Made by a program: the position numbers and the translations under genes
Notes under the pieces: generated by a model
The model's input: only the letters and a program-made list of their open reading frames with translations
The model's database searches: none
Told to the model about the DNA's origin: nothing
Source: Haematococcus lacustris
Lineage: Eukaryota; Chlorophyta; Chlorophyceae; Chlamydomonadales; Haematococcaceae
NCBI GenBank assembly: GCA_030144725.1
Contig: JASKMD010000012.1
Span: 2,780,248 to 2,844,247, forward strand
Direction of reading: 5' to 3'
DNA: 64,000 nt
In this document: positions 43,454-53,418 of the stretch, piece after piece
Position numbering within the stretch: the first letter of the stretch is position 1
Layout: each line of letters begins with the position of its first letter

Positions 43454-44651
43454 CAGGTGCATGTGGAGCAACCTGGCTGTGTGCATGCCCACACTGGCGT
43501 GCTATTTGTCTGGTCACATCCCATGCAGACCTATGCAAACACCCCCCTCTCCCTCCCGCTTGCCCGCCCACCCATGAATGGTTGTTTAGGGTTGTGGTGA
43601 TGCAAACAGAAAAGATGGTAGCGGTTGGGAGGGTCAGGCAGGGGAACGTCAGTGACCAATTGTACTGACGTTGGTGGTGTGAAGAGGGGTGCCCGTGGCC
43701 GAGGTGCTGTTGTCCAACCGCTGTGTGGTTTATGGTCGGTAGGATTGGCTACGAGGTGGAGGTCAAACAGGGGTTGTGCCTGCAGCCCTCTTGACAAATG
43801 GTGAGTCAAATGTAAATGTTGGGGATGGTGCATGGGTTAGGGGAGTTCAGCAGGCCAGGCAACGGGTCCCTGTACAGTGATGATTGGGCCCTAGTACAGG
43901 CATGCAGCCACTGACTCGCTGCGTCCAGCTGTCTGAGATTTATCTCGCCCCACTGCCCCTCGCCCTGTCCCACTCCCTCCACAGTGCTGCTGCCATGCTG
44001 CCTGGTGGATGGACAGGGCAAGGAACATGCTCCTGGTATACAGCAGGTTGGTCAGGTGCTGGGGTTCAAAAGCTATTGGGTCTGTCTTGGCCACCCCTGC
44101 TGTCAGGCTGCGCACTGAGCTGTGCAGCAGGTTGCAATATACTGTGGAGCAGCAGTCATCCACAGCGGCTCACTTGTGCCTTGTCTTGCTTGTGTGCTCA
44201 CACTGCTGCTGCACCACACCTGAGCTACACCATCTATAGGACTGTAGCAAAAGACTACCACACTTCTAAGACTGTAGCAAACGACCACCAAAACCTAGAG
44301 CCTTCCCAATTGACCTTCCACTGCCAGTGCGGCAATTCCATGTGCACCATGTCGCTGCAGCTGCCGCATTAGTATACAGGGTTCTAAAAGACTGAAGCAA
44401 CACTCAACCACAGTGGCTCACTTGCACACGGTGTTGCTGGTGTGGTTGCCCTGCTGATGCACTGCAACAAAGCTACACCACATCGAGGACTGTGGCAAAC
44501 GACTACCGCACGCACACAGCTTAATCATCCATTCACAGCGTAATCATTTGTTAGCAGACTGTGCTGGTGGAAAAACATGCACAGCCAGGCCATTGCTGAC
44601 ATGCCACCTGCTTACATTATGCAAACCCACCAACAATATCATGACCATAGC
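43454..44651. other. Unassigned region with a diverged direct repeat
   Basis: No gene supported. 44160-44285 and 44405-44515 share CACAGYGGCTCACTTG, TGCTGCACYRC, GAGCTACACC and GACTGTRGCAAACGAC, an old ~240-bp-spaced duplication. 43530-43830 has only short ORFs. Confidence 0.4.
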
Positions 44652-44820
44652 CAAAGCTACTAACGCCCAATGGTCATGGGGGATTAGCCTCGGAACGTGC
44701 CATCGGAGTGGGGTTTGTAGTCATCAAGGGTGCGACCGAGGTTGCTGCAACTTGTTTGTAGCAGCTGAGTGAGATCACCCACAGTCAAGCATGTTGTTCC
44801 TTGTTGAATGAGTTTTGTTT
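44652..44820 (+). mobile_element. Solo Fanzor-B 3' tail
   Basis: Same blocks and right end as 42283-42463 (GTCATGGGGGATTAGCC ... GAATGAGTTTTGTTTGA) but no Fanzor coding sequence upstream. Confidence 0.65.
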
Positions 44821-45628
44821 GACTGCCAGGGCCTCCGCACAGACCAGCACTGCACCGCCCTGCCACACCTACCACCCTTGCTGCTGCCCTAGCCTTAGTG
44901 GTTCAGCCACACTGCATCAGCCAGGCTGGAGGAGCCCGTGGCAGCAGTCAGGGGCACTACCTGGGGCTGGCTGCTGGCCTGCCCGTTGCACACGGTGCAG
45001 GGCATCGTGCCTGCCACCCAAAACACCCAGCCTGGCCAACAGGTCACTCTGATAACATCCACACTCAGCCCCAGCTGCCCTAGATGCCGCAACTGCTACC
45101 AAACCCTGCCCTGATCAGGCCTGACCTCTGCCCTGCCTGCTGCTGGCTGCCACCACAGCCTCCAGCCAATCCCAGCCTAGTGGCTGGCTGCTTCCTCCCC
45201 TCCCTCTCTAGCCTAGGCCAGCAGCACAACACGCAGCCAAGCACAGCAACATGTCCAGGCCAGACCAGGCCAGACCAGCACCTCAGCCACCCAGCTGCAG
45301 CTGCCCCTACTATCTCCAGCTACTGCAACATCTACCCATGACTCACACCGTTGGCCGCACTGGGCGGGGCAGCAGCCCTGTTGCCTGGGCTGCCCGCTGT
45401 AACTCTTGGCCTGTGCAGCTATCAGGGCAGTGCGCCCTGCTGCCTTGCCTGCTGCCCAGCTGACAAGCTGACTGCCTGCTACTGCTGAGCTGCTGGTGTG
45501 GCTGCAGCTGGTGCCTCCACCTGGCCTGCACAGTGCCCACCACCTGCCTGCAGCAGCTGCCGCCACGCCTCAGCCTCAGGCAGGCTGGCCCGCATCTGCT
45601 CGTGCATGAAGGCTGCCAGCTCACTGTC
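44821..45628. other. Unassigned GC-rich region
   Basis: A minus-strand stretch 45610-45460 reads DSELAAFMHEQMRASLPEAE then AWRQLLQ before stops; it looks like a decayed helical exon. No domain recognised. Confidence 0.35.
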
Positions 45629-46440
45629 TCAGGTTTGCTGCCAGGGTACGTAGCTCAGTGTCAGGCCTGATGGTGCTGCATGAGTTGGGGCAGCTGCCCC
45701 TCCAGCTTTACTGGCTTAGGGCTGCATGCAAGTTCTGGAACACTGCCAAACTATCCCACAGCGACCTGCTAATGAGGGTCATCAAGGCACATGTGGAGTT
45801 AGGCAGGAGGTGTCAGGCCAGCTGAAGTGCTCAGTTCCAGCTTGCCGCCAGAGAGCTGATGGGGGGTGAGTTCACCTTGAGCCCGGACATGGTCCTAGGC
45901 ACCAAGGCTATGGAAGTCAAGTGGCTCGAGAGGTGGGGGAGGCGTTGGGTTGAGTTTGAGGGAGACCCTAGACTGCCTGAGACGGTGCATCGGGAGAGAT
46001 GCTCGTATGCTGCGTGGTTCAAGCATCGGGACGGCATTGGCATCAAGCACATGGCACCACACCTGGTGAACAGACAGCTCATAACAGATGTTCGCACGAG
46101 CTTGACTAGGTTCAGGTTAGGCAACAGCGGTTTGGGGGTGGAGAAGGTTCGAGTTGAGGGGATTACTTTCATTGATCGCACATGAACAAGATGCACAGAG
46201 GGGGTAGTGGATGACGCCATGCATTTATCTTTGAGTGCACTGCCACGAGTCCCAACAGGCAGCAAGCGGAGTTTGCCATGACTTCTCAGGACAGTAATGA
46301 GAACTTGCATGACTTCATGTTGAGCCCATGTGCACCTTTGTTTGTGCACCTTACTTTGAAGTGCGTTACAGGAAGTCCCGAACCCTTAGAGGGGGAGGGC
46401 GGCCAAGCAGCCTAACGGCTGACGGCTTAAGCGGTGTAAG
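45629..46440 (+). mobile_element. LINE retrotransposon, 3' fragment (post-RT region, knuckle, 3' UTR)
   Basis: Reads LRFAARVRSSVSGLMVLHEL GQLPLQLYWLRAACKFWN, TGA, then QLAARELMGGEFTLSPDMVL, ...WFKHRDGIGIKHMAPHLVNR, DVRTSLTRFRLGNSGLGVEK, RT*TRCTEGVVDDAMH and, one frame over, IFECTA. Order and spacing match the C-terminal domain of plant/algal L1-type LINEs. Two in-frame stops plus the frame change make it dead. 3' end matches 8249 (AGCGGTGTAAG). Confidence 0.75.
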
Positions 46441-46955
46441 CCACCTATCACTGGCCAGCTGGTCAAAGACTGCTTTGTTGAGGAACACCCCTGCATCAAA
46501 ATGCGTCAACTGCTGCAGCTTGGCATGAGCCACTACCCCTGACATGCTGCCATCAGGGAGGGAGTATGAGCTCTCCTCCACTGATATGCCCCGGGTCAGC
46601 CCTGGCCCCTGCACCAGCAGCTGTGTGCAGTAAGTGCTGCCTGCTACACCTCATCGTGACCAGCAGCTGCTAGCACTTGCACCAACTGGCTGCAACCACT
46701 TTCCAATACTGTTTGTAGCTTGACAATGGTTTATTTTTGGCACGGGCGGTCCAGCGTGTTGTCCGCTGAGGCGACCTGCAGGCTATAGTCTAGCCGGCCA
46801 TGAACACAACGGGGACGAGTACTAGTAGGGGTGTGGCAAGCACACAGGTGTATACCTGCGCCTATGTACTTGGCTACTCTCATCTACTGGCTTCAGAAAC
46901 TAAATTGGTTGAAATCATGCAACCAGATATTATATGGATCTTAAAATGACAGGGT
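46441..46955. other. Unassigned spacer
   Basis: Nothing recognised; ORFs are short. It contains the 5' flank of the Cys-rich ORF at 46960. Confidence 0.4.
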
Positions 46956-46959
46956 CATA

Positions 46960-47286
46960 ATGGGGAGGTGCTCGCAATGCAAGGGGGCAGCGTCCGCATG
47001 CCCATCCTGTAAGGAGAAGGTTAACACTTGCAATCGCAATCGCCGAGCATTGCAATTGGCCGAGGACAAGGCGGCAAATTTGTGTGCTTTATGCCACCTT
47101 ATTGCACCCGAGCCCGGATTGGCGCGGTGCCAAGCTTGTGGCCAGAACAAACGCGACATGACCAAGCGTTGGCGGGATAACCTGACCGAGGGAGAGAGGT
47201 CGTTAAACTGCCACCGCGACAACACGACACGAGCACGCAGGGGTGAAGGCTGGACCGCTGACAGCAAAATCCCAAAAGAAGAGTAG
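46960..47286 (+). CDS. Cys-rich zinc-ribbon-like protein, unknown (108 codons)
   Basis: ATG 46960. Four C-x2-C pairs: CSQC and CPSC in the first 20 residues, then CALCHLIAPEPGLARCQACG around residues 45-64, followed by a basic segment NKRDMTKRWRDNLTEGERS with a lone C and H. Spacing suggests two zinc-binding units and nucleic-acid binding. An adjacent frame (47243-47551, LTAKSQKKSRSARSVAWSED) has similar composition and may continue it through a frameshift or intron. Isolated between repeats; mobile-element origin is possible. Confidence 0.4.
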   Translation: MGRCSQCKGAASACPSCKEKVNTCNRNRRALQLAEDKAANLCALCHLIAPEPGLARCQACGQNKRDMTKRWRDNLTEGERSLNCHRDNTTRARRGEGWTADSKIPKEE

Positions 47287-47551
47287 GTCGGCGAGGTCGG
47301 TGGCGTGGTCAGAGGATGCCTTTATTCGGTCGGCGGGGTCGGAGGCCGTATTGCATGCCAATGCATTGCAGGTACCAGGTGTCCATGTATCCTCAAGGAT
47401 GGGATGGGCCGCGCGCTACGTGAATGCAAATATACTTAAAACAGGTTGGGCTTCACAAGGGCATGCAATCTCTCCCGTGTTATTGGCTAAGGGTAAGCCA
47501 CCACGAGTCAGCAATGGGCGTGAGGGTGTCCAGCACCTCCTCCCTCACTAG

Positions 47552-47975
47552 GGACTACTATCTCATCTTTGATTGCCAATGCACTGCTTACCTCAGGCAA
47601 GGAAGGATAACTGAGAAGAGAGGCAAGGAGGGTGTTCAGCATGTGAGTGGAAAAACCTAATGCGCCGGTTTGGCGCTAATGGGCTATCTTATAATGTCTC
47701 ATGTGTCAGCGCTTGCGCTGAGCAGCTGTATGTGGCAGCTACGAAACAGGTGTGGCACGCGCTCCGTCCTCCAGTCCTCCAGTGAGAACCAGCATGGCTA
47801 ATTCAGCCAGAATAGCCTGTCCCTGGGTACTTGGCACCCACATGCAGCTGACGCCCCTCAGTGGTGCCCTGTCCACGTCGATGGTGCCCTGTGGTGCCCT
47901 GCTCCAGGTGCTGCTCATTGACAAACAGCTCCCCTGTACATGGCCCAACTTGCGGTGGCTGACATGCACCCACTG
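47552..47975. other. Unassigned spacer
   Basis: No gene supported; holds short ORFs only. Confidence 0.35.
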
Positions 47976-48260
47976 AAAGTGTTGCTGGTGATGTGTGGCA
48001 AAGTGCAGCACATTTGCTGCTAACTGCCATCTGGCATCCACTCTGGCTGACAAAGCATAGATTTGGCTAAGCATGCACTGATGACGTTTATGGTTCATGC
48101 AAGTGATGTGCTAAGCTATGTCGTGCGCTCATAACTGGGTTCCCAGACAACGTCAGGGTGGCGAGGTGCGTCCCACTCCATGGATGAATGAACTTGTGCA
48201 AGGCCTTGGGCATCCCCATGGCCTAGGCCAGCCAGCCAGCTGTGTGTCAAAATGGCCTTG
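47976..48260 (+). repeat. Repeat family D, copy 2, adjoining the PDE 3' end
   Basis: Same ordered blocks as 36930-37120, with an extra segment at 48118-48150, ending in GGATGAATGAACTTGTGCAAGG. The PDE stop lies 83 bp beyond it. Confidence 0.7.
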
Positions 48261-48342
48261 CACAAGTTCACCTTGGCCTGCTGCTGCTTCCTCTACTTTT
48301 CTTGGCTCCTCTCAGTGTGCAAGTCCCTCTGGGCCCTGGGCA

Positions 48343-49870
48343 TTACTTGGGGCAATCGTCCAGACCCTGCCGCTCATTCCAGACCTTGTAGTTGCGCATG
48401 ACGAAGGTCAGCAAGGGCTTGGTACCCGTGAAGACCCGGGACAGGGAGTGGTACAGCGGGATCACGACAATGTCAAAGAAGCCAACCTGCAGCCAACAGC
48501 CCTTCCAAATCACTCCAACCGCTGAACCTTTGCTTGTGCACATAGATGCAGCATGCTGGCCCACACTATTGTGATAGGGCGCGAGAGCGACAGAATTGCA
48601 TCCGCCGGCGCAAATGGTGCAAAAAGCAATGACAAAAAAAGCACTACACAGTAGCGTGAGCTGTTGGTGTCAATGCCAGTCGCCTGCACACCTGAGACTT
48701 GCTGATACCCTGCTTGCTGCGGTCGAACAGTGGCGACATGGGCAGCCCAGCCGCTCGCTCAGCATCGCCTTGCCTGAAGAACTCCTGCAGGGAGGGTCAG
48801 GCGGACCAGAGCAATGTGATTCCCTCTGTGCTTCCATTGTGATACCACAGCCACCCCTGCTTCTTGTAACTCACAACCCTGTGTGTGACTTGCTCCCACC
48901 ATGCTGTTGCAGTGAATCCCCACATGTGACTGCCACTAGCGGAGAGCATCGCACCTCTTCCAGTCCAGCCACCCACTTCAGGTGCACTGGGAGTGCTGCC
49001 GCCACATGCTGCAAGCAGGCAGCAAGCAGGGCTACTGGAGCTGTACGTTAGGAGTTGGGGCAAGTGTGCACTGCTGCAAGGGAATGAGCATGGGAGTTGG
49101 CCCGCATATGGGGTTGTGTGGTGCTGTATCTCACCCCGAGGTCGGAGCATTTCAGGGCCAGCTGCAGGCTGATGAGCCGCTCTGTCTCATCAAGCGGGAC
49201 AACAATCCGCGTGTCTTCGTCATCCAACCCGCTGCCAACGCCTCCATAGAGCGAGTTGTTGGCGGAGGAGGCATTGCTGATGGACCTGCAGAGCAAGGAG
49301 ACAGCAGAGCAACTCCTCTCATGATGCTGCTGATGAAGTGCTGCTGTAGATTTATTAAGCAGACAGCACATACCACACTGGCATGCTCATGTGCACAATG
49401 ATCTCCAGCGCGTGCTGGGTGGTATAGTAACACATGCCCTCTCAAGATAACCCACGCTGTTGCTGCTGTCTAAATGTCACTGAACACTTAACACCAGTGT
49501 TATGCTTGACCTTGCGCCCAGGGTCACACACCTGCGAGGGTTGTGGCTCGCTATTGAAGGCGCCATGCTGCCGCCAACCCCAAGGCGGTGTACAGTGGTA
49601 AAGTGGGAGACGATTGAGAAGCTACAACATGAAGACAGAGAGAAAGCAGTGATGAGATGGATACCATCGGCCATATCTGGCATGCTAGCACAAGGAATCC
49701 AAGCGGGAAGCAACTCCTCGGCTGCTAGGCTGATGGCACAGATGCTGGTCACATTTGCAGCAGGAAGCATGTCCGAGGTGAAGCAGTTGTAGCAACACGT
49801 ACTGTTGTTTCATGTCTGTGGCGAGCACCAGGTCAATGATGGTCTTACGCAGCTTGTCGTACTCCGCCTG
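48343..49870 (-). CDS. 3',5'-cyclic-nucleotide phosphodiesterase, C-terminal part
   Basis: Six in-phase exons: 49867-49803, 49621-49532, 49285-49135, 49008-48955, 48784-48692, 48486-48343 (198 codons and stop). Class I PDE catalytic domain hydrolysing cAMP and/or cGMP. Seen in order: EYDKLRKTIIDLVLATDMKQ HFSIVSHF, LISLQLALKCSDLGH (metal-binding Asp in CSDLGH), HLKWVAGLEEEFFRQGDAER, GISKSQVGFFDIVVIPLYHS and PLLTFVMRNYKVW. The loop between HFSIVSHF and LALKC is extended by a Ser/Asn/Gly-rich insert. The upstream exons carrying HNxxHA and the second His-Asp pair must lie in or past the N gap. In volvocine algae such PDEs act in ciliary/gametic cAMP signalling, often as cyclase fusions; not testable here. 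Repeat D abuts the 3' end. Confidence 0.93.
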
Positions 49871-50000
49871 CACAATGCCAGGGGAGCCCACAGCACCACA
49901 CTGTCAGCTGTAGCTAAGCAATGGCCATATTGTTCGACATCGTTCTGCAGGCCGGGTGCAACATGCTCTCATGATGAAAGGTTGATTATTCCCTGTTGAT

Positions 50001-50500
50001 NNNNNNNNNNNNNNNNNNNNNNNNNNNNNNNNNNNNNNNNNNNNNNNNNNNNNNNNNNNNNNNNNNNNNNNNNNNNNNNNNNNNNNNNNNNNNNNNNNNN
50101 NNNNNNNNNNNNNNNNNNNNNNNNNNNNNNNNNNNNNNNNNNNNNNNNNNNNNNNNNNNNNNNNNNNNNNNNNNNNNNNNNNNNNNNNNNNNNNNNNNNN
50201 NNNNNNNNNNNNNNNNNNNNNNNNNNNNNNNNNNNNNNNNNNNNNNNNNNNNNNNNNNNNNNNNNNNNNNNNNNNNNNNNNNNNNNNNNNNNNNNNNNNN
50301 NNNNNNNNNNNNNNNNNNNNNNNNNNNNNNNNNNNNNNNNNNNNNNNNNNNNNNNNNNNNNNNNNNNNNNNNNNNNNNNNNNNNNNNNNNNNNNNNNNNN
50401 NNNNNNNNNNNNNNNNNNNNNNNNNNNNNNNNNNNNNNNNNNNNNNNNNNNNNNNNNNNNNNNNNNNNNNNNNNNNNNNNNNNNNNNNNNNNNNNNNNNN
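50001..50500. other. Assembly gap (500 N)
   Basis: Exactly 500 N, a scaffold-gap placeholder. It hides the 5' part of the PDE and perhaps the last exon(s) of the LRRIQ1-like gene. Confidence 1.
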
Positions 50501-50953
50501 ACAGCAGCAGCACATGGCAGGCTGGGTTCGGAGGTGTTTGGTTTGATGGGTGTAAGGGTGACCTGTGGTTTTAGCAGACCCGGTAGTGAATGAAGGCCAG
50601 GCAGCAGTAGTAGTTGGACAGCAGGACAGGCAGCTCTACAACCCTGGTGCCAGCATTGCGCATTGCACCTGACCTGTCGCGTGGCTGCATGTTCGATAAG
50701 AATAATGACACACGCGGCAGGCAGGGTTTGGAGGTGTTGAGTCATGAAAGGTGTGTGAGGGTGTGAGAGTGGCGTGGCTGCAAGCTCTATAGGACCAGCC
50801 TGCACCTGGTGGCCTGTGACCCCCCCTGGCCATTGCCGTGCCCATCAGTGAGTGAAGGCCGGGAAGTACTTGGGTTCAGCAGCCCCACCCTGGTGACAGC
50901 AGTGCGCCTGGTACCTGACCCGCCTGACCCACACTGCCTGCTGCGCCCCCTAC
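50501..50953. other. Post-gap spacer with a short duplication
   Basis: 50515-50560 and 50716-50765 share GGCAGGSWGGGTTYGGAGGTGT...GTGWRAGGGTG, and CAGTGARTGAAGGCC recurs at 50583 and 50847. Possibly tandem 3'-UTR or intron sequence; no exon recognised. Confidence 0.4.
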
Positions 50954-52561
50954 CTGCACCGCCTGGGTGTAATCCGGGTGTGACGCCAGGGGTGTGTCAT
51001 TGAGGGCCAGGCTGGAGAGGGCAGTGAGGGGCGCCAGGGCGGCTAGGCAGCTGGGCTCCTCCAGGCTGTTGAAGGACAGGTCCAGGGTGGACAGCCGGGG
51101 GGCAGCTTGCAGCAGCGGCAGGCGGCTCAGCCGGTTGTCCTGCAGCAGCAGCTCCGCTAAGCAGGGAGGCAGCAGCAGGATGGGGAGCTGAGAGGGCAGG
51201 GGCAGGCAGGGGCTGGAGCCAGGGGGGGAGTGGGGCGGGCGGAAGCAGCCGGGCGGGCTGGGTGAAGCAAAGGGGTGGCTGCTTCCTCCTGCTGCTCCTC
51301 CTCCTGCTGCTGCTGGGTAGTGTGAGGGGGGTGGCTGTGTGCTAATGTCCCTGTGCTGTGGGTGCATGTCAGCAGCTGGAGGGAGCAGGGAGGTGATGGC
51401 GTTGGCGTTGAGGTTGAGGTGACGCAGGTGGAGCATGGGAGCCAGCTCAGCAGCCGGCCATGCCGTCAGGCAGTTGTTGGCGGCGTTGAGGTGGCGCAGC
51501 AGCACACAAGCAGCCAGGCCTGCTAGGTGCGGCACCAGATTGTGGCTGATGTCCAGATGGGTGAGGGCGGTGCAGGGGGCCAGGCCATCCAGGCTGATGA
51601 TCTGGTTGCCAGCCGCATGCAGTTCCGTCAGGGTAGCGGCACAGGGCAGCAGGGGCAGGGCAGGTGGGGGGGCCAGGGCAGCCTGCACACCCCTCCTGCT
51701 GCTGCTGCTGCTGCTGACACCCTTGCCAGCCCTGGTGTTTTGAACATCCTGCTGTGCCTTGGAGGGCTTAGCGGTGGCGGGTGCAGCTGCTTGTGCAGTG
51801 GCGGCATCTGCCGCCCCCCTGACTGCTGCGCTGCATTGGAAGCTGGTCAGCTGGTTGCCCCTGACGCTGAGGTGATGGAGGGCAGGGAGGCCCCCCAGCC
51901 CTGCCGGCTGCCAGTCAGCCAGGCTGTTTGCATCCAGCACCAGGCGGCGCAGGCTGGGTAGGGGGCCCAGGCCGTCGAGGCAGTCCAGCCGGTTGTCCTT
52001 CAGGTCCAGGTGGGTGAGCCTAGCCAGACCTGCCAGCCCCGCCACGCTGCTCAGCTGGTTGCTGGCGGCGCTGAGGCTGGTCAGGGCAGGGCACCAGAGG
52101 GACAAGCCAGCCAGGCTGCCCAGCCGCTCCAGCCCTAGGTCCAGCTGGGTCACGGCCAGCAGGGGGCTGCAGGGGGCTGGGGGCACGCCGGCAGGGGCTG
52201 GGGGGTGGGCAGGGGCGGCGGCGGGGTGGGGCCGAGGGGGCTGGGCTGGGCTGCAGACAGTGGTGCCTGTAGGTCTCATGGTGCTGGTCGTTAAGGTGCT
52301 GGGGGGGTGACGCAGTGGGCCTGGATGTATGAGGGGTGTGGGTTGGGGTGGCTGGGAGAGGGAGTGGGCGGTAATGGACAGCAGCAGCTGCTGGGTAAGG
52401 GGCTTGGTGAGGCCTGCTGGGGGGTGCTGCTGGCGGTAGTGGGCGGTGGGGGGCAGCAGAGGCCTGGGGGATGGGTGGGGTGGGGGGGTGGCGGGGGCTG
52501 GGCCTGGGGGTGGCTGCTGCTTTCTGCGGGAGGCGGCCAGCTGGAAGGCAGCCTGCAGGGC

Positions 52562-52613
<52 letters not shown>

Positions 52614-52697
52614 TAGGCAGGCAGGCGTTTGGACAGGCAGGTAAGCGTGCGGGCAGGCGGTTGAGCGAGCGGATGGGCAGGTGGGTTGGTGAGCGGG

Positions 52698-52729
<32 letters not shown>

Positions 52730-53380
52730 CTCCTCCCCCCACACACCTGGCATTCCTGCTGCACTGGCCACAGCCATGAGCTCGTCAGCTCCACATGGCC
52801 CTGCTCTCCCGTGGTGTCCTGGCCAGGTGGAGGGTGGAGCTGTTTGAGGGCGGCACAGGCAATGGGATCACCACCCATAGGGTCGTCTTGTGCCTGCTGC
52901 TGCCCCTGCTGCTCCTGCTGCCCTTGCTGCCCCTGCTGCTGCCAGGAGTTCAGCTGCAGGTTGCCCCAATAGTCGCTGCTGACCCGGATGCTGGCCACCG
53001 TTTGAACTCCTGCGCAAGCAGCAGAGGTGATTCAGGTGGAACCTGAGTGTGACCCAGGTGTAACCCAGGTGTGATGAACCCATGTGCTGGAGAATACAGC
53101 TCCTGGCAGCATGGCGTTTGGCTCTCCTGCCGTTTGGCCTACAGGCCAGGGGCCGAGATTTGAGGACAGGGCAGCATGTCAGGGTAAGCGCTGCACTCAG
53201 ACATGAACCACACAATGTCTGTCACGCATGAGTGAACCACACTCCAGTAGCAGCGTGCATACAGGGTGGCGCTCCCGCCTGGAGGGGGCGACCGGCTGTT
53301 GCAGGGCAACACGTCAGAGAAGGCGCTGTACATAGATGACACGCTGGCCGTCATCATGTGTGCAGCGCACTCGCGGACTC

Positions 53381-53418
<38 letters not shown>

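Noticed and set aside
45831..46349. 172-codon minus ORF
   Set aside because: Antisense shadow of the LINE fragment, which reads as a post-RT domain on the plus strand.
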